64,000 bases of DNA from an uncultured Agrobacterium sp. (GCA_913777615.1 CAJYTK010000002.1:55025-119024); one strand, 5' to 3'. Positions 53,522 to 62,660 are shown, counted from the stretch's first letter. The notes: a model not told the origin generated them from the letters alone. Numbers and translations are program-made.

Positions 53522-53908
53522 TTGCAGCGCGGAATTGCGGACAGGGCAACGTCGCCACACGCGCTGAACCCTGTTGAAGACAGGCAACATAGCGAAAGAA
53601 CAACAGACGTGCCAGATAGCTGTTGATACCCAAGGAATAACATAACCTTAAGGGCTAAATCTGCAAGAAAGCCCTTCCTCATAACAGACTTTCTGCAGAC
53701 ATCGCTCCCTCGGTGTGCACGGGCGTCAGACCAATCAATCGCAGAATGGTCCGAATCGCCCTCCCCTTACGCCTCGTCGAAAAGGTCTCAGCCAACGCAT
53801 CCCGAAACATACCACCTCGATTGGCAAGGTTTTCAAGACAAAACAGAATTTTGCACTTGCATGGTGACAGACGTGTGGCTATGAACGGCCCGCTTACCAC
53901 AGCACGCC
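53522..53908. other. Non-coding region between sensor kinase and tRNA-Ser
   Basis: 387 bases. It holds the upstream region of the sensor-kinase gene and the promoter area of tRNA-Ser. I see no convincing gene; longer reading frames here run across the tRNA and have no plausible start or composition. Confidence 0.5.
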
Positions 53909-53998
53909 GGAGAGGTGGCAGAGTGGTCGAATGCACCGCACTCGAAATGCGGCATACCTGCAAGGGTATCGTGGGTTCGAATCCCACCCTCTCCGCCA
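53909..53998 (+). tRNA. tRNA-Ser (anticodon CGA)
   Basis: 90 nt. The acceptor GGAGAGG pairs with CCTCTCC (53988-53994), followed by the discriminator G and encoded CCA. The anticodon stem is CCGCA/TGCGG with loop CTCGAAA, giving anticodon CGA, which reads UCG. A long variable arm (ATACCTGCAAGGGTAT) and the T-loop GTTCGAATC complete a class II tRNA. Its 3' end is a favoured integration site for tyrosine recombinases; an integrase stub starts 91 bases downstream. Confidence 0.97.
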
Positions 53999-54088
53999 TA
54001 TTCTCACGTCCTCTCCACCAACCCCGCCTAACCTCTTGGGATTCCAACGGATGTTCAGCCAATAGCTCGTCAAGGAAAGAGCTTTGGC

Positions 54089-54415
54089 ATGAAAGTAACA
54101 GACCGTGTAACCGGCGCTGATGGTGAACAACAGTCTCCTCGTGGTCTTAAAAAACGGAAAGGCTTGCGTTATATAACCCGCTCAGGGACGGCGTACGTCT
54201 TCCAGATGCGGCTGCCGAAGCATTTCAGCCAAGGCAGGAGTGTCGTGATGCGTTTGAGTTTAGGCCCGCGTTCTCACAGCCAAGCTCGTTACATCACTGA
54301 ACATCGTTTTCGAAAATCGCATACTCGCCAAGGCTTGGCTGATCGCAAAGTGGCTGCGTCAACAAGGGCGACGAGACCGCCGTCTCGACAAGCTCTGCCT
54401 GATAGGACTTGGTGA
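54089..54415 (+). pseudogene. Truncated integrase, N-terminal stub next to tRNA-Ser
   Basis: From ATG 54089 (AAGGAAAG upstream) the first about 68 codons resemble the N-terminal arm-binding region of DUF6538-type integrases: YITRSGTAYVFQMRLPKHF, then VVMRLSLGPRSHSQARYI, comparable with TWWFRMAVP ... SLNTGDIKQA of the intact enzyme at 1395. The core and catalytic domains are absent. The remaining codons to 54415 (RFRKSHTRQGL ...) do not continue the domain and lie antisense to the TetR gene, so this is a stub left by a deletion. Confidence 0.6.
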
Positions 54416-54911
54416 TCACCTGATTGGCAAAGAAAATCCGATAGATCAACGGCGCAAAGACCATGTCGACAAGCCGGTCGGGAGAGGGCACGGGCTCACC
54501 GCGAGACGCACAGCGATCGGTGAGATAGCGAAAATTCATGTAGACATAACCGGCGGCGACCTCGGAAATCTTGCGATTGACCAAGCGCTCTCCGAGAAGC
54601 GCTCTCATTGGCGCAGACGACAGATCATCCACCGTCTGCTCGATCCAGACCGCGAGATCGCCCCTGAAACTTCCAGTATCGGGCGGCACGGCGTCAGGCA
54701 GAAAACGCTGATTGGCCACATCGAGCAACAGTTGATCGAGCGTCACCCATCGACGGTAGATCGTCGACGGCGGCACTTCTGCCCGGGCAGCGATGAGCGC
54801 TATGGTGACGTTCTCTGCCGGGATTTCCGAAATCAGTTCTTTGACCGCCTTATGAACGGCAACCTGAATACGCTCGCTGCGTCCGCCCGGCCTTATCAGT
54901 GTCCGCGCCAT
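54294..54911 (-). CDS. TetR-family regulator
   Basis: 205 residues. The HTH is at about 25-60 (ENVTIALIAARAEVPPSTIYRRWVTLDQLLLDV), followed by a TetR_C ligand domain (about 85-190). ATG 54911 is the likely start. The last codons lie across the junction with the integrase stub, so its C-terminus may have been altered by the same rearrangement. No divergent target gene is obvious; the nearest operon (55259 leftward) is on the same strand. Confidence 0.85.
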   Translation of the reverse strand: MARTLIRPGGRSERIQVAVHKAVKELISEIPAENVTIALIAARAEVPPSTIYRRWVTLDQLLLDVANQRFLPDAVPPDTGSFRGDLAVWIEQTVDDLSSAPMRALLGERLVNRKISEVAAGYVYMNFRYLTDRCASRGEPVPSPDRLVDMVFAPLIYRIFFANQVITKSYQAELVETAVSSPLLTQPLCDQPSLGEYAIFENDVQ

Positions 54912-55258
54912 CTGACGTTTCCCCTCAACTCAGGATTCCCTACCACGTTTCAAGACGTGATGATCCGGTTTAATTAGGTTGATGTTTCGGGCAGGTGAAT
55001 ACACTTCGCACCCACGCGGGCAAAATCGCCGCCGCGCCAGGCCGGCAGCATGAGCTCGCGATCCAGATTAGCCAGATCGACGAGGTGAGCTTTCTCATCA
55101 AGGCATTCAGCGGGGCTCGAGCGGGCTCGTTGAGCTGGAAGATCTTTGAATCGATGGGTCACTCACTATTGCTGCGAACCCGGCTCAGAGAGCGGATAAC
55201 GCAAGGCGACTGCCGGACCCGGAATCGCCTTGCTGCGTTCGTCTCTATGCATCCAGCC
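54912..55258. other. Gap with a short unassigned frame
   Basis: 347 bases between TetR and the hydantoinase gene. A minus-strand frame from GTG 55162 to 54974 encodes 62 residues (ending KCIHLPETST), which looks like the tail of a longer protein but is preceded by a stop codon. I cannot assign it. The region may hold debris from the tRNA-Ser integration events. Confidence 0.35.
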
Positions 55259-56662
55259 CTATTTCACAAGCGAAGACGTCTTGCGGGTAACATATTTGCC
55301 GCGGACCTCGCCTTGAGCCATCGCGGCGTCTTCAACAATGGACTTGCCACGCAGGAGTAGCCGTATCGGCCAGCCCCGCACCTCAAGACCTTCATAAGGC
55401 GTGTAATCAGATCCATGCGCCAGCAGATCATTGGTGATGGTCACCCGCTTGTCTGGATCCCAGAGCGCCAGATCGGCGTCCGATCCAACCGCAATCGTGC
55501 CCTTCTGCGGATAGAGCCCGTAGAGTTTGGCGTGATTGGTCGAGGTTTGGGCGACGAACTGGTTGAGAGAGATGCGCCCTTTCATCACACCTTCGGAAAA
55601 CAGGATCGGCAGCCGGGTGGCAACTCCTGGAATGCCATTCGGGATCCAGCGGAAGTGCCGTTTGCCCCTCTCGTTCAGCTTGCCTTCGCGGTCATCATAG
55701 CGAAACGGGCAGTGATCGGATGAGAAGAGATCGAAGACGTTCTGCTCCAGGCCCTCCCAGCACGCGTCCTGGCTTTGTCTGTCACGCGGCGGAGGAGAGC
55801 AGACATATTTTGCGCCCTCCAACGCATCCTGATCCAGATCGGCCGCTGTCAGCATCAGATATTGCGGGCAGGTTTCGCCGGCAATTTTCTGTCCACGCAT
55901 CCGTGCCCTGCGAATTTCCTCCATGGCCTCGCGATTGGAGACATGAACGATGACGATTGGGACGTCCACAATCTCTGCAAGCGACAAGGCCCGATGCGTT
56001 GCTTCGCGCTCTGCTGCAATCGGCCGTGTCGTGGCATGGTATTTGGGGGCAAGCTTTCCTTCGTCTTCGTGGCGACCGATCAGATAGCGGATCGCATCTT
56101 CATTCTCGCAATGGACCATGACGAGCGCGCCGGTGCGACGCGCCGCATCGAGCGTGTCCAGTATCTGATCGTCCCGCAATCGAAGCCCTTCATAGGTCAT
56201 GAAAACCTTGAGAGACGTATAGCCCGCCTCTACCAGCGCTGGCAGCTCCTGCCCCAGGACCTCAGGTGTTGGATCGGTAATGACCAGATGGAAAGCAACA
56301 TCCGTGTAGCACTTGTCTTCGGCCTTGGCGTGATAGACCTTGAGGGCCTCGCGCAATGTCTGCCCTTTCTCCTGCATGCAGAAGGTCAGCACCATGCTGT
56401 TTCCGCCGATGGCCGCCGAGCGCGTTCCGCTTTCGAAGTCATCCGCCATGACAATGCCTTCCCCAGACGGCTGATCAAGGTGGACGTGGCTGTCTATTCC
56501 TCCCGGCAGCACGAAAAGGCCGGTGGCGTCGATGATCTCCGCTGCATCGTCAAGTCCGCTTGAAAGTGTCGCGATCTTTCCGTCCAGGATCCCGATGTCG
56601 CAGACAAAGGTGTCGCTTGCCGTGGCCACGGTCCCATTCCGGATGATTGTGTCGAAGCGCAT
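55259..56662 (-). CDS. Dihydropyrimidinase/hydantoinase-family cyclic amidohydrolase
   Basis: 467 residues from ATG 56662 (GAAAGGA upstream). All binuclear metal ligands are in place: His59 and His61 (SHVHLD), carboxylated Lys152 (SLKVFMTY), His184 (VMVHCEN), His240 (VIVHVSN) and Asp316 (SSDHCPF). It opens five- or six-membered cyclic diamides (hydantoins, dihydropyrimidines) to N-carbamoyl amino acids. It is the last gene of a five-gene unit with an amino-acid ABC importer and a class-V PLP enzyme, pointing to catabolism of a nitrogen-rich amino acid derivative. Confidence 0.93.
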   Translation of the reverse strand: MRFDTIIRNGTVATASDTFVCDIGILDGKIATLSSGLDDAAEIIDATGLFVLPGGIDSHVHLDQPSGEGIVMADDFESGTRSAAIGGNSMVLTFCMQEKGQTLREALKVYHAKAEDKCYTDVAFHLVITDPTPEVLGQELPALVEAGYTSLKVFMTYEGLRLRDDQILDTLDAARRTGALVMVHCENEDAIRYLIGRHEDEGKLAPKYHATTRPIAAEREATHRALSLAEIVDVPIVIVHVSNREAMEEIRRARMRGQKIAGETCPQYLMLTAADLDQDALEGAKYVCSPPPRDRQSQDACWEGLEQNVFDLFSSDHCPFRYDDREGKLNERGKRHFRWIPNGIPGVATRLPILFSEGVMKGRISLNQFVAQTSTNHAKLYGLYPQKGTIAVGSDADLALWDPDKRVTITNDLLAHGSDYTPYEGLEVRGWPIRLLLRGKSIVEDAAMAQGEVRGKYVTRKTSSLVK

Positions 56663-56678
56663 CAAGGCCGTCCTTTCG

Positions 56679-57965
56679 TCAGCTTGCTTTTGCAAACCCT
56701 GTTTCGCCGGAGAGAATGTGGTCGAGAGCCTGCGTGAAGCGATCGACTTCTTCCAGAGTGTTGTAGTGAACCATCGATACTCTGAGCATACCGCCATGGT
56801 CTGTCAGGCCTAAATATTCGGCCAAGCGACGCGAATGGAAGTCGCCGAACCGCATGGCGATGTGATGCTGATCCATTGCCTTGCAGATCTCCGCAGCGTC
56901 TCGGCCATCCAGGCGGAATGCAATGGTGGGAACGCGGGAACTGTTCCCATTCTGGCTCTTGCCGACGATCTGGCAATCGTTTCGCGAACGCAGATAGGAC
57001 AACAGTCGCTCGGTTAGCGCGTCTTCCTGTGCGGTAATCGCCCTGAAGGCGGTTACAATGCGGCTGCGAATACTTCCCGCATCGCCCGCTTGTTCTCCGA
57101 GCGTCGTCAGGTAATCAACGATGCCGCAAGTCGAATAGGCAAGCTCGTAATTCGGGTTACCCGGCTCCAGCTTGCCCGGCACTTTATCCTTGCCGTAGAA
57201 ATAGTGGTAAAGCGTGTCGAGCTCGAGAAGATGGTCATACTTGCCATACATCAACGCGTAATGGGGGCCGTAGGTCTTGTAGAGGCTGAAAACGTAGTAA
57301 TCCACGTCGAAGGCCTGGACGTCGACAAGACGATGGGGAGCGTAGGCCACGGCATCCACACATATCCGGGCGCCACGCGCATGAACGAAGTCGGCAATCT
57401 CGCGCACCGGATTGATGCAGCCGAGAATGTTGGACACGTGCGTTACGCAAACAAGCCGCGTGCGCTCTGACATCAAGGGCTCTAGATCAGCCAGATCGAG
57501 CGTCAAAGTTTCCTTGTTGAGTGGCCAGAACTTGATTGTCACGCCTGCCGATTTCAGACGATCCCAAGGGCCGATGTTGGATTCATGATCGCTCACGGTC
57601 ACGATGATCTCATCGCCGGGCTTAAGCTGGCTTTCCATGGCGCGCGCCAGGTTCTGCAAAAGCGCAGTGGTCGAGTTGCCAAAGACGATTTCTTCCGGCC
57701 GTCCAGCATTGACAAGATGCATGGCAGCGGTGCGGGCCTCATAGAGCGCCTCAGCAGCCTTTTGCGAGACCTCATAGGAGCCACCAATCTGGACGTTTCG
57801 CTCGATCAGAAAGGTGTTGATGCGATCGATCGCACCTTGGAGAATTTGTGAGCCGCCGGCATTGTCGAAGAAGGTCCAACCTCTTCCCAAACCCGGAAAT
57901 TGGCTTCGCACAAAGTCCAGATCAAGCGATGGGTGATCGTTCACGGGTGTGTCCTCCACAGACAT
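56679..57965 (-). CDS. Cysteine desulfurase-like class-V PLP enzyme
   Basis: 428 residues of the cysteine desulfurase-like (CsdA-like) subgroup. PLP Lys is Lys230 (FSLYKTYGPH), with the Asp-Ala pair VDAVAYAPH upstream and the phosphate-binding GNSTTALLQNLAR loop near 96-108. No mobile-loop catalytic Cys is obvious in the C-terminal part, so desulfuration is doubtful; a lyase or aminotransferase reaction is more likely. It sits 16 bases before the hydantoinase and three after the ATPase, so it acts on the same imported compound. Confidence 0.87.
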   Translation of the reverse strand: MSVEDTPVNDHPSLDLDFVRSQFPGLGRGWTFFDNAGGSQILQGAIDRINTFLIERNVQIGGSYEVSQKAAEALYEARTAAMHLVNAGRPEEIVFGNSTTALLQNLARAMESQLKPGDEIIVTVSDHESNIGPWDRLKSAGVTIKFWPLNKETLTLDLADLEPLMSERTRLVCVTHVSNILGCINPVREIADFVHARGARICVDAVAYAPHRLVDVQAFDVDYYVFSLYKTYGPHYALMYGKYDHLLELDTLYHYFYGKDKVPGKLEPGNPNYELAYSTCGIVDYLTTLGEQAGDAGSIRSRIVTAFRAITAQEDALTERLLSYLRSRNDCQIVGKSQNGNSSRVPTIAFRLDGRDAAEICKAMDQHHIAMRFGDFHSRRLAEYLGLTDHGGMLRVSMVHYNTLEEVDRFTQALDHILSGETGFAKAS

Positions 57966-57968
57966 AAT

Positions 57969-58718
57969 TCAATGATTGAGTACGGCGCGCAGGAAGCTGC
58001 GCGTTCTTTCTTCTTGGGGGGTGTCGAATATTTGCTGAGGGGTCCCCATCTCGACCAGCTTTCCGCCATCCATGAAGATGACCCGGTCGGCCACCTGCTT
58101 GGCAAAGCCCATCTCATGCGTCACGACAATCATCGTCACGCCGGTGCCCGCCAGGCGTCGCATGACGTCCAGCACCTCTCCCACCATTTCCGGATCGAGA
58201 GCCGATGTCGGTTCATCGAACAGAAGAACCTTCGGCTCCATGGCCAAAGCGCGCGCGATTGCCACGCGCTGCTGCTGACCGCCGGAGAGTTGGCCGGGAA
58301 ACTTGTCCGCCTGCTCGGAAATGCCAACACGGGCGAGCAAATCTCTAGCCCGGACAGCGGCTTCGGCTTCGCTCAGCCCGCGCACCCGCATGGGCGCCAG
58401 CATGACATTTTTAAGTACTGTCATATGCGGAAAGAGATTGAAGGATTGGAAGACCATGCCAACTTCGGCGCGCACTTTCGCCAGTTCCTTGCCTGGACGC
58501 ACCCTCGTTCCGTCAACGGTGATGGTACTGTCAGTCGAGAAAGACTCAAGGTGATTGATGCAGCGGATCAGCGTCGATTTGCCGGAGCCGGACGGACCGA
58601 TGATGCAGACGACTTCGCCTTCGGCGATCTGCAGATCGATGCCGTGAAGAACGGTGTATGTGCCGTAGGCCTTGAACAGCTTTTCGACGTGGATGATGTT
58701 TCTGCTGAGAGCGGTCAT
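57969..58718 (-). CDS. Polar amino acid ABC ATPase (GlnQ type)
   Basis: 249 residues. Walker [16 protein letters not shown] (about 39-53), signature [17 protein letters not shown], Walker [15 protein letters not shown], and the H-loop [15 protein letters not shown] typical of GlnQ/HisP. It overlaps the permease by four bases. Works with the single permease at 58715 and binding protein at 59550. Confidence 0.96.
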   Translation of the reverse strand: MTALSRNIIHVEKLFKAYGTYTVLHGIDLQIAEGEVVCIIGPSGSGKSTLIRCINHLESFSTDSTITVDGTRVRPGKELAKVRAEVGMVFQSFNLFPHMTVLKNVMLAPMRVRGLSEAEAAVRARDLLARVGISEQADKFPGQLSGGQQQRVAIARALAMEPKVLLFDEPTSALDPEMVGEVLDVMRRLAGTGVTMIVVTHEMGFAKQVADRVIFMDGGKLVEMGTPQQIFDTPQEERTRSFLRAVLNH

Positions 58719-59389
58719 CTGCGTCTCCCTGCGCCGAAGCGGATTTCCAGCCGGGATACGACCGCCACCATCGGCCAGAGGAGCAGAACGTAAATCACTG
58801 CGGCTCCTATCAAGGGTGTGGGGTTTGCGCTCAAGGCCTGCGCCTGTGTTGCCTGCTTCAGAAGGTCGGGCATCGCCACCACCGACGCCAATGCCGTGTC
58901 CTTGAGAACGTTAATGGAATTGTTGGTGAGTGGTGGGATCACGATGCGGATCGCCTGGGGGAGAATGATGTCGGCCATGGTATGGCGATTGGAAAGACCA
59001 AGAGCTGCAGAGGCCTCGAATTGCCCGGTCGGTATGGCGTCGATCCCCGCCCGGAATATCTCGGCAGTGTAAGCTGCAGAGACAAGCGAAAGCGCCGCAA
59101 CCGCCGACAGGAATGGCGAAAGCCTGATGCCGACAAAAGGTAGCGCGTAGTAGATGACGATGAGAAGAACGAGCAGCGGAATGGACCGGAAGACATCCAC
59201 GTAGATGCGGATGAGCAGCACGATTGCTCGTGGCGCGTAAAGCCTGGCGACGGCCAGGACAAGCCCACCGACGAGACCCGCGACGATGCTGACGATGCCA
59301 ATCTGAAGCGTCACGACCAAGCCCCACAAGAGTTGTGGAAGGCTCTGAACGAAGACATCGTAATTGAAGAAGGTGTTGACGAGATTCAT
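58715..59389 (-). CDS. Amino acid ABC permease
   Basis: 224 residues with five transmembrane segments and the HisM/GlnP hallmark ([16 protein letters not shown] first helix; [24 protein letters not shown], the conserved cytoplasmic loop). Only one permease gene is present, so it probably forms a homodimer. Between it and the binding-protein gene lies a 160-base spacer with a repeat (59406). Confidence 0.94.
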   Translation of the reverse strand: MNLVNTFFNYDVFVQSLPQLLWGLVVTLQIGIVSIVAGLVGGLVLAVARLYAPRAIVLLIRIYVDVFRSIPLLVLLIVIYYALPFVGIRLSPFLSAVAALSLVSAAYTAEIFRAGIDAIPTGQFEASAALGLSNRHTMADIILPQAIRIVIPPLTNNSINVLKDTALASVVAMPDLLKQATQAQALSANPTPLIGAAVIYVLLLWPMVAVVSRLEIRFGAGRRR

Positions 59390-59405
59390 GCCGCAAAGGC
59401 TCCCT

Positions 59406-59507
59406 TTAGAGCGCGACGCGTCCTCTAGGATGCATCAGAACGCTCTAACTTTTGTGAGTCTCAGCATCGCGCTTTCCAAAAATCGGTTCCGATTCCCGGA
59501 TCGATGC
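59406..59507. repeat. Rhizobial-type double-hairpin intergenic element
   Basis: Two nested palindromes: TTAGAGCG (59406-59413) with CGCTCTAA (59441-59448), and GCATCG (59464-59469) with CGATGC (59502-59507), the latter enclosing AATCGG-TT-CCGATT (59481-59494). The order GAGCGCGACGCGTCC ... CGCTCTAACTTTTGTGAG ... AAAAATCGGTTCCGATT is familiar from rhizobial intergenic mosaic repeats. It lies between the binding-protein and permease genes and may separate their expression. Confidence 0.6.
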
Positions 59508-59549
59508 CGTCGCCAGCGGATAAGAACTCCGCTGGCGGCTGTGGCGCTA

Positions 59550-60347
59550 TCAGATCTTTGGCATATCCAAGACCATCACCGTCGAGGTCTTCTCTTCGGC
59601 AGGGGCTCCGAACCAGGTCTGGTGCAGCTTGGCAAGGTAACCATCCTTCTTCATCTCGGTGATGACGCCGTTGACCTGCGCTGCGAGAGGATCGCCCTTG
59701 TTGAACATGATCGAGTATTTCTCGCCCGTTGGGATGCGAGCCACCACCTTCAGTTCGGGCTTGTCTTTGACGTAATAAAGAAGGGCTGGAATGTCGCTGA
59801 TGTAGCCATCGATGCGGCCAGCGACGAGATCGAGCATGGCGGGCGACAGGCCCTCAAAACGGCGAATGTCTGAAAATTTGTATTCCGCCTTGTTCTTTTC
59901 CGCCCACATATCGCCGGTCGAGCCAGTGTCGACGCCGACCACCTTGTCAGCCATCTCCTTCAATCCGGTGATGCCGGATTTTGCAGTGACGGTCAGCGAC
60001 TGGTCGCTGTCGTAATAAGGCTGGGCGAAGGACACCGATTCAAGACGCTTCGGTGTAATGGTAATCGATGAGATCGCCATGTTGATGCGGCCCGACTGGA
60101 CCGCGGAAAACAGGCCGTTGAACGGGGTGTTCACAAACTCGACGGATTTACCCAGGCGCTTCGCCACCTCGTTGACGAGATCGACCTCAAAGCCAACCAC
60201 CTTGCCGGAAGCATCCTGAAACTCCCACGGCACATTGCCGATGTTCGCGCCAACCATCAGATCGGCTGCCTGGGCCGCTTGCATGCTCATAAATGCGATG
60301 CCTGCTGCAAGCGAGGCGGTTAGAAATGTCGCTGTCATGCGTTTCAT
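59550..60347 (-). CDS. Amino acid ABC binding protein
   Basis: 265 residues, family 3 solute-binding protein. Signal peptide from ATG 60347 (AAGGGGAAC upstream): MKRMTATFLTASLAAGIAFM with cleavage near QAAQAA. Then the lobe-1 motif WEFQDASGKVVGFEVDLVNEVAKRLG, and SITITPKRLESVSFAQPYYDS. It would deliver an amino acid or cyclic derivative to the hydantoinase pathway. First gene after the 33-bp palindrome, so it is the most directly controlled. Confidence 0.94.
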   Translation of the reverse strand: MKRMTATFLTASLAAGIAFMSMQAAQAADLMVGANIGNVPWEFQDASGKVVGFEVDLVNEVAKRLGKSVEFVNTPFNGLFSAVQSGRINMAISSITITPKRLESVSFAQPYYDSDQSLTVTAKSGITGLKEMADKVVGVDTGSTGDMWAEKNKAEYKFSDIRRFEGLSPAMLDLVAGRIDGYISDIPALLYYVKDKPELKVVARIPTGEKYSIMFNKGDPLAAQVNGVITEMKKDGYLAKLHQTWFGAPAEEKTSTVMVLDMPKI

Positions 60348-60384
60348 CAGTGTTCCCCTTGTTATTTGATACACGATCGCACAT

Positions 60385-60417
60385 TGTGGTCTAACTGGTC
60401 GGACCAGTTAGACCACA
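60385..60417. promoter_or_regulatory. 33-bp perfect palindrome, FadR-type operator
   Basis: TGTGGTCTAACTGGTC-G-GACCAGTTAGACCACA: sixteen-base arms around a single central base. The core AACTGGTCGGACCAGTT has the TGGTN-NACCA layout of FadR-subfamily GntR operators (PdhR/LldR-type). It lies 38 bases before the binding-protein gene and 79 bases before the divergent GntR gene, so it most likely serves both. Confidence 0.8.
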
Positions 60418-60495
60418 CAAGCACGGACTTTGCATCTTGGCAAGCCGCGACCTTGAAAATAGATGTTGAATACGAGACGAGAGGACCGCCGCTAG

Positions 60496-61194
60496 ATGCT
60501 GAATAAAACGCTTCTGCCCCAGACGGTGGCGCGCGAAATCCAGAGCCTGATCCAGAAAGGCGTGCTGAAACCCGGCGAAAAAATCCAGTCTCAGCGTGAA
60601 CTGTCGGAACAGTTCGGTGTCAGCCGGGCCTCCCTTCGCGAAGCCTTGCTCACTCTCGAAACACTCGGGATGGTCAAGACGGAGGCCGGGCGTGGAACAT
60701 TCGTCACGTCGCCTGCGGAACGTGCTGCCGGTCCCGCTGCCAATATGGCGCCATGGCGCTATTCTCAAAGCTATTCCGCTTTCGATGTATTTCAGACGCG
60801 CGCGCTTCTTGAGGGAGAAATTGCAAAGCTGGCTGCTGGCCGATTGACGCAACGCCAACTGGACGAAATGGAGCAGGCAACGGAGACAATGGAGCGCTCC
60901 TGGGAAAAGCAGGATGTGATCTCCAATGTCGAGGCCGATCTGCAATTCCATTCGACAATCGTCTCGGGCTGCTCGAATGCCATGATGCAGGCGCTCTACC
61001 AGACGGTGCGGGAACTGATCACAGAAACCCAACGCCAGCCCATTCCGATCACCGATCCAGCGCGAATGCGGAACTCGATTGCCGAACATCGGCGCGTCAT
61101 CGAGGCTCTACGTCTGAATGATGGAAACTTGGCGAAGGCAGAAATGGAAACGCATATTCGCAACACAGCCCGCTGCGCTGGCCTCGATCCGTGA
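60496..61194 (+). CDS. FadR-subfamily GntR regulator
   Basis: 232 residues: winged HTH at 1-75 (LSEQFGVSRASLREALLTLETLGMVKTEAG) and an all-helical FadR/FCD ligand domain (about 90-225; DVFQTRALLEGEIAKLAA). It is divergent from the ABC-hydantoinase unit. Most likely it represses the unit until the imported compound or a product binds. The operator is proposed at 60385. Confidence 0.93.
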   Translation: MLNKTLLPQTVAREIQSLIQKGVLKPGEKIQSQRELSEQFGVSRASLREALLTLETLGMVKTEAGRGTFVTSPAERAAGPAANMAPWRYSQSYSAFDVFQTRALLEGEIAKLAAGRLTQRQLDEMEQATETMERSWEKQDVISNVEADLQFHSTIVSGCSNAMMQALYQTVRELITETQRQPIPITDPARMRNSIAEHRRVIEALRLNDGNLAKAEMETHIRNTARCAGLDP

Positions 61195-61407
61195 AAGATG
61201 TTGCGCAAAAAAATTGAGCCGTTTTCGAAAAAACGATATTGAACGGGACCGACCGTGACATAATCGTAAGTGTTGGAAGAAACCAAATATATCTCGGTTA
61301 TCCACCGCTTGGCTGGAAAACCGCAACTTTCATTCAACTTTTTCAATGCAGTATGTGCGCTAAACGCCAATTTGAAGTTGGCGTCGACTTAGCCAGTGAG
61401 GTCGAAA

Positions 61408-62376
61408 ATGCACTTGCCAACCGAACATCCGACTTCGATCCATACGAGCGAACGCCCAGCCGCTCCATCAGATCAGTTCAATCACTTGCAAGGCTTATTC
61501 GAAAAGTCGTTCAAGGCGGCTCGTGTTGGCGTCTGGGAGTGTAGCCTTCCCGACGAAACACTGACGTGGACAGATACGGTATTCGAGTTTTTCGACCTAC
61601 CGCCGCAAACCCCTCTGGCAAGGGCTGATATTGTCGCGCTTTACACGCCGGAGTCTCGGGAAAAGCTGACAGTGGCACGCAATGCGGCAATAGAAGAGGG
61701 CAACGGTTTTACGCTTGATGCGGAAATTATTACCGCTAAGGGCAACTCCCGCTGGATCAGGATCACGGCTATCGTCGAGCGCAGTGAAGGACGGTCTGTA
61801 CGCATTTTCGGAATGAAGCAGGATATTACCGCCGAGAAGGCCATGGTCGACAATATTCGTCGACTAGCGGAAATTGACGCGTTGACCGGGCTCGCTTCGC
61901 GCACGAAGTTTGAATCTATCTTCAACGAGATTTGCACCAGTCCCACTCACATGCAGTATGGACTGCTGCTATTGGACTTGGACGGCTTTAAAGCGATCAA
62001 CGACACGTTGGGGCACCAGTCGGGCGACGAGTGCCTCAGAGAAGCGGGGAACAGGCTCACTAAAGCACTACCGGATGCTGTTCTTATATCGCGTATCGGC
62101 GGTGATGAATTTGCTGTCATTCACAGCTGCGAGTCGGCAAAGCACCTTCAAGACCTTGGAAATCGCATTGTTCAATCGCTCGAATGGTTTTGGGCTCCGT
62201 CATCATTGACCAGGCTCAAGATCAGCGCTTCTGTTGGTGGAGCCGTCATCAAAAAGGGAGCAGTGTCCAACGATGTGTTTGCACTGGCGGACCGAGCTCT
62301 CTATGCGGCAAAAGCCGGGGGTAAGAACCGTTTCGAGATCGTAAAACGAGATAATTTTTCGATGAGCGCTGCATAA
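61408..62376 (+). CDS. PAS-GGDEF diguanylate cyclase
   Basis: 322 residues from ATG 61408 (GTGAGGTC nine bases upstream; GTG 61396 is an alternative). Cytoplasmic. PAS_3-type sensor (about 30-150; VWECSLPDETLTWTDTVFEFF), then GGDEF domain (about 155-315) with the active-site GGDEF at residues 231-235 intact and the DLDGFKAINDTLGHQSGD substrate loop. The inhibitory RxxD site five residues ahead of GGDEF is absent, so product feedback may be missing. No EAL domain. The next 284 bases (62377-62660) hold nothing I can assign. Confidence 0.93.
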   Translation: MHLPTEHPTSIHTSERPAAPSDQFNHLQGLFEKSFKAARVGVWECSLPDETLTWTDTVFEFFDLPPQTPLARADIVALYTPESREKLTVARNAAIEEGNGFTLDAEIITAKGNSRWIRITAIVERSEGRSVRIFGMKQDITAEKAMVDNIRRLAEIDALTGLASRTKFESIFNEICTSPTHMQYGLLLLDLDGFKAINDTLGHQSGDECLREAGNRLTKALPDAVLISRIGGDEFAVIHSCESAKHLQDLGNRIVQSLEWFWAPSSLTRLKISASVGGAVIKKGAVSNDVFALADRALYAAKAGGKNRFEIVKRDNFSMSAA

Positions 62377-62660
62377 GCGATTTGCGCTCTCCCGAAACGA
62401 CCGACAGCGCTAGTGACGAATTCGATGCCACCATAGAGATCCGTCGATCCGTGCTGAACCGCTATCGTCGTCAATGCCGATCATGCCAAGCACAAGGCCA
62501 ATGCGCCACGCTGAAGGCTGATACTAACCGAACCGCTTGGCCGTAGCGCTCAGCCAGCGGCGGATATCCTGGCCACTGCAATGCTGGCCTGCGCACCGAA
62601 AAACTTCAAGATGCAGGAACCGAAGTCTGGTTCGCAAGACAGCAATTTCGATCTGGCTCA

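Noticed and set aside
53713-54120. Plus-strand frame of 135 codons covering the tRNA-Ser region
   Set aside because: It runs straight through a well-folded tRNA gene, and residue composition is arginine-rich noise. Such frames over tRNA-Ser genes are common artefacts.
53909-54300. Second copy of the tRNA-Ser 3' end as an attachment site
   Set aside because: I looked by eye for a repeat of GTTCGAATCCCACCCTCTCC downstream and near the integrase at 1395 and found none in the window.
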